NCBI GenBank assembly: GCA_002343455.1
Contig: DDSR01000209.1
Span: 1 to 15,449, forward strand
Source: Deltaproteobacteria bacterium UBA2385
GTDB lineage: Bacteria; Myxococcota_A; UBA796; UBA2385
Direction of reading: 5' to 3'
DNA length: 15,449 nt
Shown here: positions 7,678 through 13,719 of the stretch, one piece after another
Layout: each line of letters opens with the position of its first letter
How positions within the stretch are numbered: the first letter of the stretch is position 1
Notes under the pieces: generated by a model
The model's database searches: none
Told to the model about the DNA's origin: nothing
The model's input: only the letters and a program-made list of their open reading frames with translations
Made by a program: the position numbers and the translations under genes

Positions 7678-8387
7678 TGTCCACCTGCCTTGGCTTCGGC
7701 TTCGAGGGCGGCGCGTCCGTCCACGCCGAGCCGCTGCATGTAGGCGATCAGCGCGACGACCTGCTCGTCACCCTTGGCGGTGGCGCCTGTCGCGCCGACG
7801 TTGGCGACGATGGCCGCGGCCTGGGCCTGGATGTTCTCGCCGGCCGAGGCGATGTCCTGGTCGGAGTAGGGCACCCCCAGGGTCTGCATGGCCTTCATCG
7901 AGGCCTGGATGTCCTCGACATCGTAGGTCTTCTCGTACAGCCAGGGGTAGGGCGGCATGATCGAGCCGGGGGAGGTGCTGCGCGGATCGCGCATATGCTC
8001 CCAGTGCCAGGCGTCGGGGTACTTGCCGCCGAGGCGGTGCACGTCGGGGCCGATGCGGCGGCTGCCGAGCTGGAAGGGGCGGTCGAACTGGTATTCGTCG
8101 GCCCGCGACCAGGCGCCGTAGCGCAGGGTCTCGTCGCGGAAGGGGCGAACCATCTGGCTATGACAGTTGTAGCAGCCCTCGGAGACATAGATGTCCCGTC
8201 CCGCGAGCTCCAGCGGGGTGTAGGGCGTGACCCCCGCCAGCGTGTCCGCCTTGGCGGCGAGGGTGTACATCGGCACGATCTCGACGATGCCACCGATGCT
8301 GATCGCCACGGTCATGGCGACCGCGAAGAGGGCGCTTCGGTGCTCGAACAGATTGCGGTGCCAGGAGGCCTTGGTGTCGGTAGTCAT
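7674..8387 (-). CDS. ccoO: CcoO, monoheme cytochrome c subunit of cbb3 oxidase
   Basis: A 237-residue protein. An N-terminal membrane helix (about 18-38) is followed by a cytochrome c domain. The heme motif is CYNCH (Cys72, Cys75, His76) in the typical CcoO context GCYNCHSQMVRPFRDE, with Met144 in SPGSIMPPYPWL as axial ligand. It passes electrons to CcoN on the periplasmic side. The ATG at 8387 lies 12 bp after the ccoN stop, with GGAG upstream. The last ~40 residues are Ala-rich. All expected motifs are present and the length is normal to slightly long. Confidence 0.97.
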   Translation of the reverse strand: MTTDTKASWHRNLFEHRSALFAVAMTVAISIGGIVEIVPMYTLAAKADTLAGVTPYTPLELAGRDIYVSEGCYNCHSQMVRPFRDETLRYGAWSRADEYQFDRPFQLGSRRIGPDVHRLGGKYPDAWHWEHMRDPRSTSPGSIMPPYPWLYEKTYDVEDIQASMKAMQTLGVPYSDQDIASAGENIQAQAAAIVANVGATGATAKGDEQVVALIAYMQRLGVDGRAALEAEAKAGGQ

Positions 8388-8399
8388 CGGTTCGCTCCG

Positions 8400-9872
8400 T
8401 CACTTCGCGAAGGCGGCAGGGGCAGAGGCAGCGGAGGCAGACGCCCCCCGTGCCGTCATGAAGATGTTCCAGCAGCCGACCAGCATCCCGCCCAGGTACA
8501 TGGTGCCGCCGACGAGGCGGATCCAGTAGAAGGGCATCAGCTCGAGGACGGTGTCGACGAAGCTGGGGTAGGCGAGCTGCCCGGCGTCGTCGATGGCCCG
8601 CCACATCAGGCCCTGGGTGATGCCGGAGCTCCACATGGCGACGACGTAGAGGACGATGCCCGTGGTGGCGATCCAGAAGTGCGCCGTCGCGAGGCTCTCG
8701 CTGTGCAGGCGGGTCTTCCAGACCACGGGGACGAGCCAGTACAGCATCGCGAAGGCCGACATCCCGACCCAGCCCAGGGCGCCGCTGTGGACGTGTCCGA
8801 TGGTCCAGTCGGTGTAGTGCGACAGGGCGTTGACGGCGCGGATGGACATCATCGGGCCTTCGAAGGTGCTCATGCCGTAGAAGGAGACGGCGACCACCCA
8901 GAACTTCACGATCGGGTCGGTGCGCAGCCGGTCCCAGGCGCCGCGAAGGGTCAGGAGGCCGTTGAGCATGCCACCCCAGGAGGGCGCGATCAGCATGACG
9001 CTGAAGACCATTCCCAGGGTCTGGGCCCAGTCGGGGAGCGCCGAGTAGAGCAGGTGGTGGGGGCCCGCCCAGATGTAGAGGAAGATGAGGGCCCAGAAGT
9101 GGATGATGGAGAGGCGGTAGCTGAAGACCGGGCGGTTCACCGACTTCGGCAGGAAGTAGTACATCAGGCCGAGGATGGGGGTGGTGAGCAGGAAGCCCAC
9201 CGCGTTGTGGCCGTACCACCACTGGACCAGGGCGTCGGTCAGGCCGGCGTAGACCGGGTAGCTGCGGGTCAGCGTGGCCGGCAGGGCCAGGCTGTTGACG
9301 ATGTGCAGCACGGCGATGGTGAGCACCATCGACATGTAGAACCAGATGGCCACGTAGAGGTGCTTGACCCTGCGGACGGCGATGGTCCCGAAGAAGTTGA
9401 TCGCGAACACGACCCAGATGAGCGTGATGGCGATGTCGATCGGCCAGATCAGCTCGGCGTACTCCTTGCCCTGGGTCAGGCCCATCGGCAGCGAGAGGGC
9501 CGCGGCGACGATGATGATCTGCCAGCCCCAGAAGTGGATGGCCGAGAGCACATCGTTGAACATCCGCACCTTCAGCAGGCGCTGGGTGCTGTAGTAGATG
9601 CCCGCGAAGATGAAGTTGCCGGTGAAGGCGAAGATGACGGCGTTGGTGTGCAGCGGCCGAAGTCGACCGAAGGTGGTCCACTCCAGGCCGAGGTTGGCCG
9701 GCCACCAGGCGAGCTGCAGGGCGAGGATGACGCCCACCAGCATGCCGACGACACCGAACACCAGCGTGGCGATGATGAACTTCTTGACGATGGCATCGTC
9801 GTAGTTGACGGCGCCGTGGGCCTCGCTGGCAATGGCAGGCGAAGAGTCGAGAGCAGGCGTATCGGTGGACAC
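8400..9872 (-). CDS. ccoN: CcoN, catalytic subunit of cbb3-type cytochrome c oxidase
   Basis: A 490-residue polytopic heme-copper oxidase subunit. Cofactor ligands are visible: His75 (low-spin heme b), His222 plus His272/His273 (CuB), and His360/His362 in HVHSG (heme b3 and heme b). Tyr266 in YIWAGPHH is the cbb3-type cross-linked tyrosine. It reduces O2 to water with high affinity and pumps protons. The start chosen is the GTG at 9872, with GGAGG at 9877-9881, only 16 bp after the predicted sigma-54 transcription start. The frame is open further upstream, but that stretch is not CcoN-like and would cover the promoter. It is the first gene of the oxidase operon. Confidence 0.97.
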   Translation of the reverse strand: MSTDTPALDSSPAIASEAHGAVNYDDAIVKKFIIATLVFGVVGMLVGVILALQLAWWPANLGLEWTTFGRLRPLHTNAVIFAFTGNFIFAGIYYSTQRLLKVRMFNDVLSAIHFWGWQIIIVAAALSLPMGLTQGKEYAELIWPIDIAITLIWVVFAINFFGTIAVRRVKHLYVAIWFYMSMVLTIAVLHIVNSLALPATLTRSYPVYAGLTDALVQWWYGHNAVGFLLTTPILGLMYYFLPKSVNRPVFSYRLSIIHFWALIFLYIWAGPHHLLYSALPDWAQTLGMVFSVMLIAPSWGGMLNGLLTLRGAWDRLRTDPIVKFWVVAVSFYGMSTFEGPMMSIRAVNALSHYTDWTIGHVHSGALGWVGMSAFAMLYWLVPVVWKTRLHSESLATAHFWIATTGIVLYVVAMWSSGITQGLMWRAIDDAGQLAYPSFVDTVLELMPFYWIRLVGGTMYLGGMLVGCWNIFMTARGASASAASAPAAFAK

Positions 9873-9898
9873 AGAGCCTCCGGGTGGAGAGGCCGCGC

Positions 9899-9914
9899 TG
9901 CAGAAACCGTGCCA
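9899..9914 (-). promoter_or_regulatory. Candidate sigma-54 promoter for the ccoN operon
   Basis: The minus strand reads TGGCACGGTTTCTGCA. Against the sigma-54 consensus TGGCACG-N4-TTGCA the -24 half is perfect. The -12 half differs only in one T, and the GG-to-GC spacing is the required 10 nt. Counting 12 bases on from the conserved GC puts transcription start near 9888, leaving a 16-base leader that contains GGAGG before the ccoN GTG. The placement and an NtrC-family activator gene nearby support it. Confidence 0.82.
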
Positions 9915-9966
9915 GGCCTCCGGGACCGGATGAATGACCGATCCAGGGTCAGGAGGACGCCCGGCT

Positions 9967-9982
9967 TGTGCCAAATGCCACA
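9967..9982. promoter_or_regulatory. Candidate activator binding dyad between the divergent promoters
   Basis: TGTGCCAAATGCCACA is an imperfect palindrome pairing 12 of 16 bases, with outer arms TGTG and CACA. It lies 52 bp from the -24 edge of the ccoN promoter and 63 bp from that of the TauE/SafE promoter, a normal range for a sigma-54 activator site. A similar sequence precedes the activator gene (13674-13689). Function is inferred. Confidence 0.45.
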
Positions 9983-10013
9983 CGCAGTCGTGGAGTATCA
10001 CCCAGGCGATCAG

Positions 10014-10029
10014 GGAACGCCGCGGTTCC
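10014..10029. promoter_or_regulatory. Second dyad in the divergent region
   Basis: GGAAC-GCCGCG-GTTCC has perfect 5-bp arms and a 6-bp spacer, 16 bp upstream of the plus-strand sigma-54 element. It could be a second regulator site. Its sequence is unlike the TGTGCC dyads, and chance is possible in GC-rich DNA. Confidence 0.25.
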
Positions 10030-10045
10030 ACGCCATCGAAGTGGC

Positions 10046-10061
10046 GGGCACAAATCTTGCT
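10046..10061 (+). promoter_or_regulatory. Candidate sigma-54 promoter for the TauE/SafE - kinase operon
   Basis: GGGCACAAATCTTGCT matches TGGCACG-N4-TTGCW. GG and GC are spaced by 10 nt, CAC is kept in the -24 half and TTGCT is intact in the -12 half. Predicted transcription start is near 10072, 22 bp before the ATG at 10094, with GAGG at 10087-10090 in the leader. It points away from the ccoN promoter. Confidence 0.78.
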
Positions 10062-10093
10062 CAACCCCGACCGGCCCTTGCTCAACGAGGATC

Positions 10094-10735
10094 ATGCTCA
10101 CCACGCTCGCCGGATCCCTGCTCGCCGGACTCGCCGGAAGCCCGCACTGCATCGGCATGTGCGGGGGTCTCGCGGCAGCCTCCGGTGCCCAGCGACCCTC
10201 GTGGCCGCACACGCTGGGGAGGCTCACGACCTATGCCACCCTGGGCGCCCTGACTGGCGCCTTCGCCGAGCACATCCCCCTCCCGCGCCAGGCGGCGCTG
10301 CTGCTCTCGGTGATGATGCTGCTCTGGTTCGCGGCGAGCCTGGCCGAGCTGCCCCTGCCGAGGCTGCCGGTGCCGACGGCCCTCTCCCGGCTGGGCGGGC
10401 GACTGCTGCGGCGCCCGGACCTCGCCTCCCGCTTCGCCTTCGGGCTGGTCAACGGGCTGCTGCCCTGCGGCCTGGTCTACGCCGCCCTCTCCATCCCGGT
10501 GGCCCTGGCCGACCCCCTCGGCGGCGCCCTGGCGATGCTGGCCTTCGGCCTGGGCACGGTGCCCGCCCTCAGCTTCGCGGTGGCCGGCCTGCGGCGCCTG
10601 TCCTCCGGCAGCCTGGCGCGGCGACGGGTCCTGGGGGCCGCGATCCTGGCCATCGGCCTCTTCACCCTTGCCAGCCGGGCGGATCTCTCCCCGGCGGCCG
10701 TGCCCGGCGAGACCGATGCCACCGCCCAGCACTGA
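10094..10735 (+). CDS. Sulfite exporter TauE/SafE-family (DsbD_2-like) membrane protein
   Basis: A 213-residue membrane protein with about six hydrophobic helices. The signature HCIGMCGG (Cys19, Cys23) is near the N-terminus and a second conserved LPCGLVY (Cys125) is mid-protein. These mark the DsbD_2-type TauE/SafE family, often encoded beside ccoGHIS genes and linked to cytochrome or metal-centre maturation by thiol or copper handling. The exact substrate is unknown. The start is the ATG at 10094, with GAGG 3 nt upstream and a sigma-54 element ahead. An upstream in-frame extension would run through the promoter, so it is unlikely. The next gene, for the globin kinase, begins inside this one's 3' end. 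Confidence 0.87.
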   Translation: MLTTLAGSLLAGLAGSPHCIGMCGGLAAASGAQRPSWPHTLGRLTTYATLGALTGAFAEHIPLPRQAALLLSVMMLLWFAASLAELPLPRLPVPTALSRLGGRLLRRPDLASRFAFGLVNGLLPCGLVYAALSIPVALADPLGGALAMLAFGLGTVPALSFAVAGLRRLSSGSLARRRVLGAAILAIGLFTLASRADLSPAAVPGETDATAQH

Positions 10736-12326
10736 GGCCTGGCGCCGCCTCGCCGCGCTGATGGGTTACCCGTCGGCGGCGACGAGCATGAACGACGACC
10801 TCCACGAGCTGCGCACCTGGATCGGCTTCGGCGCCGAAGACGAGCAAGTCCTGCGGGCGCTGCTGCCCCACGTCCAGCCCCACCTCGCCCGCATCGCCGA
10901 TCGGTTCTACCAGGCCATCTCCTCCTCGCCGGTGGCCCATGCCGTCTTCGTCGACGACGCGCAGATCGCCCGGCTCCACAAGAGCCTGCAGGGCTGGCTG
11001 GTCCGGCTGCTGCAGGGCCCCTGGGACACCAGCTGGGCCGACCGCAGCCGCCACATCGGGCAGATGCACGTGCGGGTGGGACTGCCCGAGCGCTACATGT
11101 TCGCGGCGATGAACCTGATCCGCGAGGATCTCTGCGACATCGCCCACGAGGTCGACGCGCCCGGCTCCCGGGCGGCCTGCCGGGCGATCAACCGGGTCAC
11201 CGATCTCGAGCTCTGCCTGATGACGGGCGCCTACCACGCCGCCCACGAGGACCAGGAGCTGCGGGCCCTGCAGCAGGTGATCATCCAGCACCTGCCGATG
11301 ACCGTCCTGCTGCTGGACGAGCACGGGCTGGTCCATGCGGCGACCCACGCCCGTGGCTCGGTCTTCTCGGACCAGGCGCGGGTCGGCCAGCACTACACCG
11401 CCTTCCTGCCTCCGCAGCTGATCGTGGCCGCCGACCTCGAGCTCAACATCCAGACGGCCTGCGCCTCGCGCCAGACCCAGACCCTGCCCCATGTGCTGCT
11501 CCCCGGGCCGCCCGCGCGGCACTACCGGATGCACATCGTGCCCCTGGACCAGGGCAAGGCCCGCCTGCTGGTGCACATCGAGGACATGACCGACGCCCTG
11601 GACGCCCAGGCCCGGGCCCTCCAGGCCGAGAGCCTCGCCCGCATCGGCAGCATGGCCGCCCAGCTCGCGCACGAGATCCGCAACCCGATCGCCGGCATCT
11701 CGGGGACGCTGCAGGTCATCGTCCAGACCATGCCCAACGACGACCGGCGGCGCGAGATCCTCTCGCGGGTGCAGGAGCAGGTCCATCGCCTGGACCACCT
11801 CGTCCGCGACCTGCTCAACTACGCCCGTCCGGCCTCGCTCAGCTTCACCGACACCACCCTGTCCTCGCTGGCTCGCGAGTCGCTGCGGCAGGCCGCCATC
11901 GAGGCCGAGGTGCAGGTCCTGCAGGACGCCTCCATCTTCACCGACACCGGCGCGGTGCACCAGATCCTGGTGAACCTGCTGCAGAACGCGCGGGACGCCG
12001 CTGGCGAGGGCGGATGGATCGGCCTCCGGGTCGGCCCCGGTCCGGACCTGTGGGTGATGGACTCCGGTCCCGGGATCAGCGCCGCGGTGCGCGACGAGCT
12101 CTTCGAGCCCTTCGTCTCCACCAAGACCAAGGGCACCGGCCTGGGCCTGGCCATCTGCCGCCGCCGCGCGGCCGAGGTCGGCGGCCTGCTGGACCTGTAC
12201 GAGGGCCCGCTGAGCTGGCCCGAGGACAAGCGGCGGGGAGCGGTCTTCCGCCTGCGCCTGCCCGAGACCCGGGGGGCCGAGCCCGGCCCGCCTCACTCGA
12301 CCAGGTCGAACTTCTCCATCCGGTAG
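10716..12326 (+). CDS. Globin-coupled sensor histidine kinase (NtrB-like)
   Basis: A 536-residue soluble kinase with no membrane helix. Residues ~35-175 form a globin-coupled sensor domain: FYQAISSSP (Phe64-Tyr65, the usual distal-pocket helix) and IGQMHVRVGLPERYM, with His118 the likely proximal heme ligand. A PAS-like region covers ~185-292, then HisKA with phosphoacceptor His319 in AHEIRNP. The ATPase domain has the N box (Asn420, Asn424), DSGPGI at 449-454 and GTGLGLAI at 473-480. It probably senses O2 through heme and phosphorylates the activator at 12293-13657; that pairing is inferred from position. The ATG used overlaps the TauE/SafE gene by 20 bp; Met codons at 10761 or 10788 are alternatives and keep the globin domain. 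The last 34 bases run antisense into the activator gene. Confidence 0.9.
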   Translation: MPPPSTEAWRRLAALMGYPSAATSMNDDLHELRTWIGFGAEDEQVLRALLPHVQPHLARIADRFYQAISSSPVAHAVFVDDAQIARLHKSLQGWLVRLLQGPWDTSWADRSRHIGQMHVRVGLPERYMFAAMNLIREDLCDIAHEVDAPGSRAACRAINRVTDLELCLMTGAYHAAHEDQELRALQQVIIQHLPMTVLLLDEHGLVHAATHARGSVFSDQARVGQHYTAFLPPQLIVAADLELNIQTACASRQTQTLPHVLLPGPPARHYRMHIVPLDQGKARLLVHIEDMTDALDAQARALQAESLARIGSMAAQLAHEIRNPIAGISGTLQVIVQTMPNDDRRREILSRVQEQVHRLDHLVRDLLNYARPASLSFTDTTLSSLARESLRQAAIEAEVQVLQDASIFTDTGAVHQILVNLLQNARDAAGEGGWIGLRVGPGPDLWVMDSGPGISAAVRDELFEPFVSTKTKGTGLGLAICRRRAAEVGGLLDLYEGPLSWPEDKRRGAVFRLRLPETRGAEPGPPHSTRSNFSIR

Positions 12327-13657
12327 CGGAGCTGGTAGCGGGTCAGGCCCAGCAGCCGCGCGCTGGCCGACTGGTTGCCCTCGGTGCGGGCCAGGGCCTG
12401 CTGGATGAGGGAGCGCTCGACCTCGTCGAGCACCAGCCCCTCTTCGGGGAGCTGGATGCCCCCCGAGGGGACGTCTCGCCGACCCAGCCGGATCTCGGCG
12501 GGGAGGTGCGACAGCTCCAGGCGGTCGGAGGCCTCGAGGATCAGGGCCCGCTCCAGGACGTTGCGCAGCTCGCGGACATTGCCCGGCCAGGTGTAGCGCT
12601 GCATCCGGTCCATCGCCTCTTCGGCGATCTCCTTGACGTTGCGGCGGTACTCCCGGTTGAAGCGCTCCACGAAGTGCTCGACCAGGGCCGGGATGTCCTC
12701 GCGCCGCTCGCGCAGGGGAGGGACCTGCAGCCGGACGACGTTGAGCCGGAAGTAGAGGTCCTCGCGGAAGCGGCCGTCCTTGACCAGCTGGCCGAGGTCG
12801 CGATGGGTGGCGGCGACCACGCAGGCGTCCAGGATCAGCATGGCCGAGCCGCCCACCCGCCGGAAGCGGCGGTTCTCCATCGCCCGCAGCAGCTTGGCCT
12901 GCATGGTCGGGCTCATCTCGCCGATCTCGTCGAGGAAGACCGAGCCGCCGCGCGCGACCTCGAACAGGCCGCGGTGGGTGCTGCGGGCGTCGGTGAAGGC
13001 GCCCTTCTCGTGACCGAATAGCTCGGACTCGATCAGGTTCTCGGGCAGGCTGGCGCAGTCGACCTCCATGAAGGGGCCGCTGTTGCGGGGGCCTCGCTCG
13101 TGGATGGCGTTGGCGACCAGGTCCTTGCCGGTGCCCGACTCGCCGGTGATCAGCACGGTGGGCGCCTCGATGCTCTCCAGCCGGGTCAGGGACTCGAAGA
13201 GGCGCTGCATCGAGGCCGACGCGCCGATGATGCGCCCGTAGGCCGGCGAGCGCTGGCCGCGCAGGTAGCGGACCTCGTGGCTGAGGCGCTGCTCTTCGAG
13301 CACCCGGTTCACCTGGATGCTGACCTCACGCAGATCGAAGGGCTTGGTGAGGTAGGCCCGCGCCCCGAGCTGGGTGGCCTGGACGGCGCTCTCGACCGCC
13401 CCGTGCGCGGTCAGCACGATCACGGGCAGCGGATCGTCCCGCTCCTTCAGCTTGCGCAGCAGCCCCATGCCGTCCAGGCGCGGCATCTTCAGGTCGGAGA
13501 TGACGAGGTCGGGGACGTTGGCGTCGATGGCGTCGAGCGCGGCGAGGCCGTCGGCGGCCTCCTGCACCTGGTAGCCCTCGCCCTTGAGGTGCTCGCACAG
13601 CGACCAGCGGATCAGCTCCTCGTCGTCCACGATCAGCAAGCTGCCCTTCCGCGCCAT
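12293..13657 (-). CDS. NtrC-family sigma-54-dependent response regulator
   Basis: A 454-residue activator. The receiver domain (~5-120) has Asp11-Asp12, phosphoacceptor Asp55, Thr83 and Lys105. The AAA+ domain (~143-370) has Walker A GESGTGKD at 172-179, the sigma-54-contacting loop GAFTDA at 219-224 (usual form GAFTGA) and Walker B FLDEIGEM with Asp243-Glu244. A Fis-type helix-turn-helix (~425-452) ends the protein. It binds upstream sites and remodels sigma-54 polymerase when phosphorylated. Start: ATG at 13657 with a strong GGAGG 4 nt upstream. The frame stays open upstream, but that sequence is the wrong frame of the next gene. The globin kinase is encoded convergently and two sigma-54 promoters lie about 2.3 kb away, suggesting they are partner and targets. 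Confidence 0.96.
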   Translation of the reverse strand: MARKGSLLIVDDEELIRWSLCEHLKGEGYQVQEAADGLAALDAIDANVPDLVISDLKMPRLDGMGLLRKLKERDDPLPVIVLTAHGAVESAVQATQLGARAYLTKPFDLREVSIQVNRVLEEQRLSHEVRYLRGQRSPAYGRIIGASASMQRLFESLTRLESIEAPTVLITGESGTGKDLVANAIHERGPRNSGPFMEVDCASLPENLIESELFGHEKGAFTDARSTHRGLFEVARGGSVFLDEIGEMSPTMQAKLLRAMENRRFRRVGGSAMLILDACVVAATHRDLGQLVKDGRFREDLYFRLNVVRLQVPPLRERREDIPALVEHFVERFNREYRRNVKEIAEEAMDRMQRYTWPGNVRELRNVLERALILEASDRLELSHLPAEIRLGRRDVPSGGIQLPEEGLVLDEVERSLIQQALARTEGNQSASARLLGLTRYQLRYRMEKFDLVE

Positions 13658-13673
13658 CCACCCTCCGTTCGGC

Positions 13674-13689
13674 TGTGCCTGATAGCACA
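13674..13689. promoter_or_regulatory. Palindrome just upstream of the activator gene
   Basis: TGTGC-CTGATA-GCACA has perfect 5-bp arms, 16 bp before the activator ATG and next to its GGAGG. It shares 12 of 16 bases with the dyad at 9967-9982, including TGTGCC and CACA. It may be an autoregulatory operator or an mRNA hairpin at the ribosome binding site. No T-run supports a terminator. Confidence 0.42.
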
Positions 13690-13719
13690 CCACCCCCGCC
13701 GACGCACGAAACGCGGGCC

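Noticed and set aside
9873..10085. N-terminal extension of CcoN to 10085
   Set aside because: The extra residues lack CcoN similarity and would cover the sigma-54 promoter; GTG at 9872 has GGAGG.
9873..10093. FNR/ANR-type oxygen regulator site
   Set aside because: No sequence close to TTGAT-N4-ATCAA was found in the divergent region.
7995..10253. 752-residue plus-strand frame opposite ccoO and ccoN
   Set aside because: Antisense to conserved oxidase genes, His/Asp/Gly-rich with no recognisable domain, and it would cross both promoters.
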